From contig QIEB01000460.1 of assembly GCA_003229495.1 (NCBI GenBank), positions 1 through 5,840 on the forward strand: a DNA stretch of 5,840 nt, given 5' to 3'. Positions 1 to 5,840 of the stretch are shown here, piece by piece. The translations under genes and the position numbers were made by a program. Origin of the DNA: Flammeovirgaceae bacterium (GTDB taxonomy: Bacteria; Bacteroidota; Bacteroidia; Cytophagales; Cyclobacteriaceae). Numbering within the stretch: position 1 is the stretch's first letter; the number at the start of each line of letters is the position of its first letter. Under the pieces are notes generated by a model, which was given only the letters and a program-made list of their open reading frames with translations, did no database searches and was not told the DNA's origin.

Positions 1-89
1 CATGCTTTTTACGATTTGCTCTGCTCTCTTTCCGTGATGGACGATCTTATCTTCATTATCCAAAATATCTTTACCTATGATTTCGGCTT
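1..89. repeat. Terminal direct repeat, left copy (89 bp, identical to 5752-5840)
   Basis: Base-by-base comparison shows that positions 1-89 are identical to 5752-5840 in the same orientation. Both copies encode the same part of the kinase dimerisation region ([20 protein letters not shown]...VKSM) in the same codon phase. The match starts and ends exactly at the two window edges, which is what an end-overlapping circular contig or an assembly-graph loop gives. Confidence 0.98.
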
Positions 90-3000
90 CTTCTGCATTT
101 CCTTTTTTCATTTCATCCATCATCTCCACAATCAACTCTTTATTAACGTCAGAGAAGTTGTTTACGAAATTTAAAGGATTCTGAATCTCATGGGCGATGC
201 CAGCAGTGAGTTCTCCTAAGGAAGCCATCTTCTCGGAGTGGATAAGTTGAGTTTGGGTGTTTTTAAGCTCTGCGTATGCTTTTTCGATTTTCCGGGCTTG
301 CTCCAATTCTTTTTGCTGTGCTTTCGCCTTTTCCTTGCGAACAATTCGCCTTCTTTGGAAAAGGTGCGTGCTATAGACAGCAATACTTAACAACAATCCA
401 TAAAATAAATAGGCCCAGGTACTTTGCCACCAGGGTGGACGGATGCGGAGCGTGTATGCAGCGGATTCACTCCAGCGACCATTTCCGCCTGCCGCTTTGA
501 CTTTGAATGTATAATCTCCAGGAGACAAATTTTGAAAACGAACGCTATTTTCTCTAACCAAGGGAGACCAGTCTGTATCATTCCCTTCCAGGATGTAGCT
601 GTATTGTAATTGGTGAGGAGCTGATCCTTGGATGCCACTCCAATGGAAGCTCAGATCATTGAGACCGTATGGTAAAACGGGAAGTGCCGGCAGGTTGGTA
701 TATGGCAATACGGAATCAAATTCTACCCCGGCCAAAGAAATTTTCTGTTCGCTAGCTACAGGGTCATGACCAATACTCAGGCTGTCGTGTATCCTTCTCC
801 AATCGACGGTCTCAAAAAAAGGCTGCAATTCGCGAAGGATAACCACCGGCTTGCTGGTGTCCGCCATCATTTCTGTTAAGTCTATCCGACTCAGTCCTGA
901 TGATGTCCCCATCCATAGTTGCCCTTGCTGGTCGACTTTCAACCTATATATAGAGATGCCCGAAAGGCCATCTGGCTTAAAAAACTGATGTACTTCCCAG
1001 GAATGTTGCTTTTCCTGCCAGCGCAACCAGTTCAATCCCCGATAGGTCCCGATCCAGACATCATCCTGTAAGCCTGACGATACTATTCGGATGGAATTAT
1101 TGGTCAATCCATCAGCCTTCGTGTAGTAGTTGAAGCTGTCACTACTGCCATTTTCGCCAGGTGTCCAAACTGTCACCCCTCCGTTTACGGTACCTATCCA
1201 TATTCTTCCCTGTCGATCTTCTGCTAAACTAAGAATATCATTCTGACTCAAACCCTCTGTGATGGTATAATTAATAAAAATACCTGCTTCCCCATCTTTT
1301 GGATGCCAAACACTGACGCCCGCAGTTGTTCCAATCCAAATCCGCCCTTCGTGATCTTCTAGCATTGATTGGACTACGTTATTGATCAGACCCTGAGCAG
1401 TGGTAAAGTGGATCAATATTCCCTTTTTTTCCTGCAGGACATAAACTCCATTACGACTTCCCAGCCAGATAGAACCGTTGCGAGATTCCAGGATCGACAA
1501 AACTACGTCACTCCCCAGACCTTCCATTGTGGTATAATGGGTAAAGCCTCCCAACCTTTCATCCCAGACACTTGCCCCACCTCCGCGACTCCCCATCCAG
1601 ATCCGTCCCTGGCTATCCTCTACCAAACTTTCGACGAAACCGGAAATCAGACCCTCTTTGCTTGTATAGTTAACCAAACTTCCCCCAGTTTCCGAAATGC
1701 TCCAAACACTTACTCCCCCTCCCTGAGTACCAGTCCAAATACGCCCTGACCGGTCCTCCAGTAAAGCCCAAACGTTTTTAGTACTCAAACCTTTGGCAGC
1801 CGAGTAATGGGTAATGTCCCCGCCGATTAATTTGCTGTGGGCTGGTAAAAAATTTACTCCACCACCAATGGTCCCTATCCAGATCCCTCCGTTTCGATCT
1901 TCTAGTATATCCCAAATGCCATTGTTGCTCAAGCCTACTTCCTCATTATAGTAGGTAAAGCCTTCCCTATCTGCCTCCAGGACGCTGATCCCTCCTATTA
2001 AGGTGCCCAACCAGATCCTTCCCTCGCGGTCTTCCATTATACTCAAGACCTCATTGCTACTCAAGCCTTCCTGAGTGGTATAATGGGTGAAAACCGACTC
2101 CGGAGAAGGCAGGTTTTCCTTGATGGCAGTACTGTCCCAAATCGAAATCCCTTTATCGCTGCCCACCCAGATGCGTCCCTTACTATCTTCCATCAATGCA
2201 TGTACTCGATTACTAATCAAACCATTTGTAGTATTATAATGGGTAAAATTTCCCTCAACGGCAGACATCTCTTTATTCCTGCTGTCCTCCCAGACACTAA
2301 TCCCTCCCTCATAAGTTCCGATCCAAATCCGTCCGTATCGATCTTCCAAAATAGTTGAGACCAAATTGTCACTCAATCCTTCTCTGGTGGTAATTTGGGT
2401 AAAGCCTGAGTCGTTAGCAGGCAACTGTTTTCTCGCTGCGGATCCCGCCCAGATCGAAACCCCGCCATTGGTCCCTACCCAGATACGTCCCAGCCGGTCC
2501 TCTAACAGTGCATTTACATTATTGTCGATCAATCCACCACTGGTATTGTAATGAGTAAATGTGTCCCCATCCCAAACCATAAGCCCGTTCCTATTTTCTA
2601 TCCAAATTCTGCCCAGGTGATCCTCCATCATAACCTGAATCCAATCTCCACCCAGCCCATCTTTTTGCGTATAATGTGTCAGGCCCTTGCCATCCCAAAC
2701 ACTTAGGGTTCCATCGTTTTGAGCAATCCATATCCGTCCATATCGATCCTCCAGAATGCACCTAATAAACGGGGCGCTCAAGCCTTGTTCCACATCGAGA
2801 TAGGCGAAAATCGATTTGTCTTGATAGCCTAGTTGAGCTGGGGTCCAATCAGGCCAACCGGCCTGGATTTTTTTGCCTTTGGCAGGTTGTGTTTTAGGAA
2901 GGGCCACCGAATCCATGTTGACTCTCTTTGGCCTGGCAGGGGTAATTTGGGGCTTGCCCGCCGGTTGATAGTGGGATTCCAACGATGCAGATCTAGGTTT

Positions 3001-3261
3001 TCCGGCTTTGACGAATTTACATTTGATCGGAACAATGACTGGCTTTTGCACGGAATCCATATTAATCGCCTTGCCTATTGCAGGCACGGATCTGTTTGTA
3101 GGGAGGAGTTGAGGATTGAAGTTGGGTTCGGGAATGTTTTTCCCTGTTGGTTGGCAGGAAGCAAAACCGGCCACCACAATCAGTATGTAGGGTATTTTCT
3201 TCCAGTCTTTACTGAGTTTGAGTATAGCTCCTAAGAAAAAATTACTCTCTGTTTTCATCAT
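1..3261 (-). CDS. Two-propeller (Reg_prop/Y_Y_Y) sensor histidine kinase A, 3' end cut by the window edge
   Basis: I translated this frame codon by codon: 1087 codons, no stop, running off the left edge inside the kinase core. Residues 23-36 form a hydrophobic segment ending FASC (C36), a possible lipoprotein signal. Residues 37-147 are a basic, proline-rich linker. Fourteen Reg_prop repeats follow, with GRIW-type tryptophans at 178, 220, 261, 313, 365, 417, 461, 509, 555, 599, 642, 688, 736 and 783, enough for two seven-bladed propellers. A Y_Y_Y domain spans about 885-943 (SYILEG...DW, LSPGDYTFKVKA, then RPPWWQS). A membrane helix lies at about 948-967 and a charged coiled coil at 968-1005. 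The HisKA H-box has H1024 in AHEIQNP. The start ATGATG overlaps the stop of gene B by ATGA. By family knowledge the periplasmic propellers and Y_Y_Y sense a ligand, often a glycan in the HTCS group, and the kinase autophosphorylates H1024. The ATPase domain is missing here; positions 5751-5254 would supply it in frame if the window ends join (1252 residues). The ligand is unknown. Confidence 0.93.
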   Translation of the reverse strand, partial: MMKTESNFFLGAILKLSKDWKKIPYILIVVAGFASCQPTGKNIPEPNFNPQLLPTNRSVPAIGKAINMDSVQKPVIVPIKCKFVKAGKPRSASLESHYQPAGKPQITPARPKRVNMDSVALPKTQPAKGKKIQAGWPDWTPAQLGYQDKSIFAYLDVEQGLSAPFIRCILEDRYGRIWIAQNDGTLSVWDGKGLTHYTQKDGLGGDWIQVMMEDHLGRIWIENRNGLMVWDGDTFTHYNTSGGLIDNNVNALLEDRLGRIWVGTNGGVSIWAGSAARKQLPANDSGFTQITTREGLSDNLVSTILEDRYGRIWIGTYEGGISVWEDSRNKEMSAVEGNFTHYNTTNGLISNRVHALMEDSKGRIWVGSDKGISIWDSTAIKENLPSPESVFTHYTTQEGLSSNEVLSIMEDREGRIWLGTLIGGISVLEADREGFTYYNEEVGLSNNGIWDILEDRNGGIWIGTIGGGVNFLPAHSKLIGGDITHYSAAKGLSTKNVWALLEDRSGRIWTGTQGGGVSVWSISETGGSLVNYTSKEGLISGFVESLVEDSQGRIWMGSRGGGASVWDERLGGFTHYTTMEGLGSDVVLSILESRNGSIWLGSRNGVYVLQEKKGILIHFTTAQGLINNVVQSMLEDHEGRIWIGTTAGVSVWHPKDGEAGIFINYTITEGLSQNDILSLAEDRQGRIWIGTVNGGVTVWTPGENGSSDSFNYYTKADGLTNNSIRIVSSGLQDDVWIGTYRGLNWLRWQEKQHSWEVHQFFKPDGLSGISIYRLKVDQQGQLWMGTSSGLSRIDLTEMMADTSKPVVILRELQPFFETVDWRRIHDSLSIGHDPVASEQKISLAGVEFDSVLPYTNLPALPVLPYGLNDLSFHWSGIQGSAPHQLQYSYILEGNDTDWSPLVRENSVRFQNLSPGDYTFKVKAAGGNGRWSESAAYTLRIRPPWWQSTWAYLFYGLLLSIAVYSTHLFQRRRIVRKEKAKAQQKELEQARKIEKAYAELKNTQTQLIHSEKMASLGELTAGIAHEIQNPLNFVNNFSDVNKELIVEMMDEMKKGNAEEAEIIGKDILDNEDKIVHHGKRAEQIVKSM
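886..2814 (-). repeat. Array of 14 Reg_prop beta-propeller repeats within kinase A
   Basis: The protein motif LEDRxGRIWIGTxxGGVSVW...FTHYTxxEGLSxN recurs 14 times at a spacing of 41 to 52 residues (tryptophans 178 to 783). Repeats 1-12 keep the ED...GRIW core closely. Repeats 13 (QDDVWIGTYRGL) and 14 (DQQGQLWMGTSSGL) are degraded. At DNA level the copies are related but not identical, so this is an old, selected protein repeat rather than a recent expansion. Confidence 0.92.
2860..3063 (-). repeat. Duplicated linker segment (NMDSV...AGxP) in kinase A
   Basis: Two copies of NMDSV-x2-P-x3-P-x-K-x-K, each followed within a few residues by AG-x-P, start at residues 67 and 115 of kinase A, 48 residues (144 bp) apart. 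The segment lies between the lipoprotein-like signal and the first propeller blade and is rich in proline and lysine, so it probably forms an extended tether rather than a fold. The similarity is visible by eye but short. Confidence 0.55.
3258..3261 (-). promoter_or_regulatory. ATGA stop/start overlap coupling kinase B to kinase A
   Basis: The stop TGA of B (3260-3258) overlaps the first ATG of A (3261-3259); a second ATG follows at once (3258-3256). There is no Shine-Dalgarno-like sequence at usable distance; the nearest purine run (AAAGGAG on the minus strand, about 3293-3301) is some 30 bases upstream. Translation of A is therefore likely coupled to termination on B, which would tie the amounts of the two kinases together (inference). 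Confidence 0.75.
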
Positions 3262-5246
3262 GATTGTGAAGGTATGGTTATGATAAATTCCGCTCCTTTG
3301 CCTTCCTCACTCAGGACTCTTAATTCTCCCCCATGGAATTTCACTATATCATAACTCAAACTTAATCCCAACCCGGTTCCTTCTCCAGCAGCTTTGGTGG
3401 TAAAGAACGGTTGGAAAATCTTTTCTTTGATATCCTCAGGGATCCCAGGGCCATTGTCTCTTACCCTGATTTCCACACCCCCCTTGCCCCCATCAAGCTG
3501 GGAGTTGGTGCGGGTAGTGACGTTGACCATAGGTTTGTCAACATCTTTCACTGCTTGAAATGCATTATTGATCAGATTCAACAAAACCCTTCCAATGTCT
3601 TGGGGGACGATATTGATTTTAGGAAGATCATCCGTCAATACTGTTTTAAAATTGGCATTAAAGGTCTTGTCTTTGGCCCTGAAACCATGATAAGCCAGGC
3701 GTAAATATTCATCCGCCAGGGCATTGATATCAGTGGGTTCCTTTTCCCCTGAGCTTGTTCGGGAATGCTGCAGCATGCTTTTCACTATTTCCTCTGCTCT
3801 TTTACCATGATGCACAATCTTCTTTTCATTGTCCTCAAGATCATGGGCTAGTTTTTTTGCAGCTTCAATATTTCCTGTTTCAAGCTCTTCCTGTTGCTCA
3901 GCTAAAAGTTCTGAATTTACTTCCGAGAAGTTGTTCACAAAATTCAAAGGATTCTGAATCTCATGTGCAATACCTGCTGTCAACTCTCCTAAAGAGGCCA
4001 TCTTTTCGGAATGGATGAGTTGATTTTGAGTGGATTTGAGATTGTTCAGCGTATCTTCTAACACCAGATTTGCGGCTTTGGACTTTCTACTATTTCTAAG
4101 AAATATAAATGCTATTAATAGGACTACTAAGAGACCTACCATCAAGAGATTTTGTTTGAGCCTATTTTGGTAATTGGTTTCAGCCAATTCAAGTGCTTCT
4201 TTTTCCTTTTCCTTCTGTGCTATCATGTCTTTTAGCACTTGTATATTTCCAGCGCCATATAAGCTGTTTTGAGTTGAGGTGGCTAGTTTATAGTAGTAAA
4301 GAGCATTTACCGGGTCAATCGATTCATACTCTTGAGCTAAAACCGTACAAGCATCCAGTTTACCTTTTACAAAGTTTATTTTTTCTGCCTCTACCAGGGC
4401 TTTTTTGGCATAATAAATACTTGAATCTGGCTTGTTTTGTATGGAGAAGAAATGGGCAAGATCATTGTAGGTATTAGCTATATGTAATGTCTTTCCCTTT
4501 AAAATGTTTTTACCTAATATGGTTTTAAATTCAACCAATGCCATGTCAGGCTTTCCTTGTTTTAAATACACATTGGCCAATAAGTTATAGGTTTCGGCAT
4601 TGGCATCATATTTATTCATCAGGCTATTTTCTCTGATTGCTTCTTCAAGAATTTCAAATGACAGAATTATGTGATTCATCGCTGAGTCCAACTGATTATT
4701 TTTTTCAAATACTCTTCCCTTTAAATAATGACCAAAGCCAATATCATAATGACCAAAGCCAATATCTAGTCTATTTGTATCCGTATTAATCATTTTATCT
4801 GCATATTCAAGAGCCTTCTCGTCATCGCCGATTTGGTAATAAATTTCTGATAAATTCCAATAGGTGGGTCCTAAGCGGATCAGTCCGGGATTGTTTTCCT
4901 TTATTTGCATAGCACGTAATAACAGTTCCAACGCTTTTGGCAACTCACCTTTAGAAATGTATTGCCCGCTAACAATACTTAAAGCACCCAATAGTCGATT
5001 CTTATAATCAGATTTTTCGGCAGCACTGATTAATTTCTGACCATAATAAATGACCGAATCCATATTTATGTGTGTATACGTCAGGGCAATTTGACGAAGT
5101 ATATCCACCGTTGTAGATTCATCCCGAGAAGCATTCAATTCGCTTTTAAGACTATCACGGATGTGTAATAAATTTTCATTAAAGTTTTGGCTGATCAAAA
5201 AATGGCTGATCAGGCTTAGGCTGATACTCAATAACGCCTTCTTCAT
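3258..5246 (-). CDS. TPR-type sensor histidine kinase B, complete (662 aa)
   Basis: The protein has a signal peptide ([20 protein letters not shown]), then about 320 residues of TPR-like helix pairs (for example [42 protein letters not shown] and [27 protein letters not shown]), so the sensor should be periplasmic. A charged coiled coil (about 340-365) precedes one membrane helix (367-383). The cytoplasmic core has H428 in AHEIQNP, N-box N560/N561, G1 box D597-N-G-P-G-I-P and G2 box G621-E-G-T-G-L-G, so it looks catalytically complete. A longer reading from 5348 adds 34 residues overlapping the upstream gene and hides the signal peptide, so I chose the ATG at 5246, 7 bp after the upstream stop and preceded by an A-rich, Shine-Dalgarno-free leader. 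No receiver or DNA-binding domain is attached, so a separate response regulator is expected (inference). An in-frame 21-bp tandem duplication sits in the TPR region. The gene ends overlapping the start of kinase A. Confidence 0.95.
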   Translation of the reverse strand: MKKALLSISLSLISHFLISQNFNENLLHIRDSLKSELNASRDESTTVDILRQIALTYTHINMDSVIYYGQKLISAAEKSDYKNRLLGALSIVSGQYISKGELPKALELLLRAMQIKENNPGLIRLGPTYWNLSEIYYQIGDDEKALEYADKMINTDTNRLDIGFGHYDIGFGHYLKGRVFEKNNQLDSAMNHIILSFEILEEAIRENSLMNKYDANAETYNLLANVYLKQGKPDMALVEFKTILGKNILKGKTLHIANTYNDLAHFFSIQNKPDSSIYYAKKALVEAEKINFVKGKLDACTVLAQEYESIDPVNALYYYKLATSTQNSLYGAGNIQVLKDMIAQKEKEKEALELAETNYQNRLKQNLLMVGLLVVLLIAFIFLRNSRKSKAANLVLEDTLNNLKSTQNQLIHSEKMASLGELTAGIAHEIQNPLNFVNNFSEVNSELLAEQQEELETGNIEAAKKLAHDLEDNEKKIVHHGKRAEEIVKSMLQHSRTSSGEKEPTDINALADEYLRLAYHGFRAKDKTFNANFKTVLTDDLPKINIVPQDIGRVLLNLINNAFQAVKDVDKPMVNVTTRTNSQLDGGKGGVEIRVRDNGPGIPEDIKEKIFQPFFTTKAAGEGTGLGLSLSYDIVKFHGGELRVLSEEGKGAEFIITIPSQS
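3667..3713. repeat. 47-bp block in kinase B identical to 5645-5691 in A'
   Basis: Both copies encode [16 protein letters not shown] in the segment between the dimerisation helices and the ATPase N-box. Identity is exact over 47 bp, with mismatches immediately on both sides (3666 c against 5644 t; 3714 c against 5692 a). Flanking sequence of the same domain carries many synonymous differences. Confidence 0.95.
4725..4766. repeat. Perfect 21-bp tandem duplication inside the TPR region of kinase B
   Basis: The unit ataatgaccaaagccaatat plus c occurs twice back to back (4725-4745 and 4746-4766) with no mismatch. It is in frame and doubles the heptapeptide DIGFGHY inside a TPR helix pair, just before [11 protein letters not shown]. 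Perfect identity suggests recent replication slippage. The frame stays intact, but a seven-residue insert should shift the helix register. Confidence 0.95.
5189..5233 (-). repeat. Degenerate 15-bp triplicate in the signal peptide of kinase B
   Basis: The core ggctgat occurs at 5189, 5204 and 5219, exactly 15 bp apart, and the first two copies share ggctgatca. On the protein it gives a five-residue period in the hydrophobic leader ([15 protein letters not shown]). It may be a trace of slippage or just codon repetition in a low-complexity signal peptide. Confidence 0.6.
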
Positions 5247-5265
5247 TTTTGATTTATTTAATGGG
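5247..5265 (-). promoter_or_regulatory. A-rich translation leader of kinase B, across the 7-bp intergenic gap
   Basis: On the minus strand the ATG at 5246 is preceded by AATAAATCAAAA, which also contains the TAA stop of A'. There is no Shine-Dalgarno sequence, while the A-rich run directly before the ATG is the usual pattern in Bacteroidota. It supports 5246 as the start and leaves no room for a promoter between the genes. Confidence 0.55.
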
Positions 5266-5840
5266 TATAAGGATAGTAAATTCTGTTCCCTTCCCCTCTT
5301 CACTTTCAACCTCAATCTGTCCCCCATGCCCCTTGGTAACAATATCATAGCTGAGGCTTAATCCCAACCCGGTGCCTTCTCCGGTAGGCTTTGTTGTAAA
5401 AAATGGCTGGAAGATTTTTTCTTTGATATCCTCAGGAATACCAAGTCCATTGTCTTTTACTCGGACCTCTACTTTTCCATCTTTTTGGGAGGTAGTAATG
5501 GTGACCATGGGTTTCTCAACATCCTTTACCGCCTGAAAAGCGTTGTTGATCAGGTTCAACAAAACCCTGCCTATGTCCTGGGGTACCACCCGAATCTTAG
5601 TGAGGTCTTTCTTTAATTCAGTCTTAAAATCAGCATTAAAGCTTTTGTCTTTGGCCCTGAAACCATGATAAGCCAGGCGTAAATATTCATCAGCCAGGGC
5701 ATTGATATCCGTGAGCTCCTTTTCTCCGGAGCTGGTGCGGGAGTGTTGGAGCATGCTTTTTACGATTTGCTCTGCTCTCTTTCCGTGATGGACGATCTTA
5801 TCTTCATTATCCAAAATATCTTTACCTATGATTTCGGCTT
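5254..5840 (-). CDS. Sensor histidine kinase A', C-terminal part only (5' end cut by the window edge)
   Basis: There are 194 complete codons before a TAA at 5256-5254. The frame stays open to the right edge, so this is the tail of a longer gene; an ATG at 5814 ([10 protein letters not shown]) is internal, not a start. It holds the second half of the dimerisation helices ([21 protein letters not shown]), a conserved linker, the N-box [13 protein letters not shown], the G1 box DNGLGIP, the F-box region FQPFFTTK and the G2 box GEGTGLGLS, ending [11 protein letters not shown]. This is a complete HATPase_c fold with all ATP-binding motifs. Its first 89 bases in the window are identical to 1-89, in the same codon phase, so it may be the missing end of kinase A seen again, or the end of a neighbouring near-identical kinase. 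The core is very close in sequence to that of B. Gene B starts 7 bp downstream, implying one transcript. Confidence 0.93.
   Translation of the reverse strand, partial: AEIIGKDILDNEDKIVHHGKRAEQIVKSMLQHSRTSSGEKELTDINALADEYLRLAYHGFRAKDKSFNADFKTELKKDLTKIRVVPQDIGRVLLNLINNAFQAVKDVEKPMVTITTSQKDGKVEVRVKDNGLGIPEDIKEKIFQPFFTTKPTGEGTGLGLSLSYDIVTKGHGGQIEVESEEGKGTEFTILIPIK
5645..5691. repeat. 47-bp block in A' identical to 3667-3713 in kinase B
   Basis: This is the partner of the 3667-3713 block. Third codon positions are identical here although they differ in much of the rest of the two kinase cores, which fits a gene-conversion tract or strong local constraint. Confidence 0.95.
5752..5840. repeat. Terminal direct repeat, right copy (89 bp, identical to 1-89)
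   Basis: This is the partner of 1-89. The equivalent stretch of kinase B (from 3774) differs at 11 of the first 60 aligned positions, so ordinary conservation of the kinase core does not explain perfect identity over 89 bp. Confidence 0.98.

Noticed and set aside
387..638. Minus-strand open frame of 83 codons
   Set aside because: It is out of frame inside kinase A, where the in-frame reading gives a clear Y_Y_Y domain and membrane helix.
1369..1749. Plus-strand open frames, including 126 codons here and others at 2833-3234, 2083-2358 and 3411-3704
   Set aside because: They lie antisense to the kinase genes, show no recognisable domain, and their repetitive composition (Pro/Thr/Ser) is what the complement of propeller repeats gives.
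3290..3303. AAAGGAG on the minus strand as a ribosome binding site for kinase A
   Set aside because: It lies about 30 bases before the ATG and codes for GKGAE in the conserved end of the ATPase domain of B.
5053..5067. NMDSV in the TPR region of kinase B, matching the NMDSV linker motif of kinase A at both protein and DNA level
   Set aside because: The match is only about five residues and sits in a normal TPR context ([10 protein letters not shown]); the flanks are unrelated, so chance is the better explanation.
5247..5348. 34-residue N-terminal extension of kinase B from the ATG at 5348
   Set aside because: It overlaps the end of A' in another frame, is basic without family similarity, and would bury a good signal peptide starting at 5246.
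1..5840. Small circular plasmid or phage-like element
   Set aside because: The terminal repeat permits a circle, but no replication protein, relaxase, integrase, iteron array or non-coding origin-sized gap is present; both genes are chromosomal-type sensors.

Overview
The window is gene-dense and every supported gene lies on the minus strand. It holds parts of only one gene class: membrane-bound sensor histidine kinases. The kinase core wording (phosphoacceptor motif [14 protein letters not shown], then a [21 protein letters not shown]-box), the periplasmic two-propeller plus Y_Y_Y sensor, the TPR-type kinase, the A-rich leaders without Shine-Dalgarno sites and the moderate GC content all suggest a member of the Bacteroidota (Cytophagales/Saprospirales-like; inference from family knowledge, no search run).

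Layout in the direction of transcription (right to left). (1) 5840-5254: the C-terminal part (194 codons seen) of a kinase, called A' here, whose N-terminus is off the right edge. (2) 5246-3258: a complete 662-residue TPR-type sensor kinase (B), starting 7 bp after A' stops. (3) 3261-1: a large kinase (A), 1087 codons without a stop, overlapping the end of B by ATGA. It carries a lipoprotein-like signal, a basic proline-rich linker, 14 propeller repeats, a Y_Y_Y domain, one membrane segment and the first part of the kinase core, then runs off the left edge. There is no intergenic space above 7 bp, so no internal promoter, terminator or RNA gene is apparent. The genes look like one co-transcribed, translationally coupled unit.

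The most important observation is that the first 89 bases (1-89) are identical to the last 89 (5752-5840), and in the same reading frame. If the ends are joined, A continues into A' without a frame break to give one complete kinase of 1252 residues, and the molecule becomes a 5751-bp circle encoding just two sensor kinases. Since nothing resembling a replication, mobilisation or maintenance gene is present, the simplest reading is an assembly-graph loop: a chromosomal tandem array of propeller-kinase / TPR-kinase modules whose conserved core collapsed onto itself. A real tandem array with near-identical kinase cores, or a true small circle, are the alternatives.

A/A' and B have almost the same cytoplasmic catalytic module but unrelated sensors (beta-propeller versus TPR). 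Stretches of exact DNA identity (for example 47 bp at 3667-3713 and 5645-5691) lie inside otherwise diverged sequence. This fits duplication of a kinase module with sensor swapping, or local gene conversion. No receiver domain, DNA-binding domain or response regulator is in the window, so the output of these kinases cannot be told from it.
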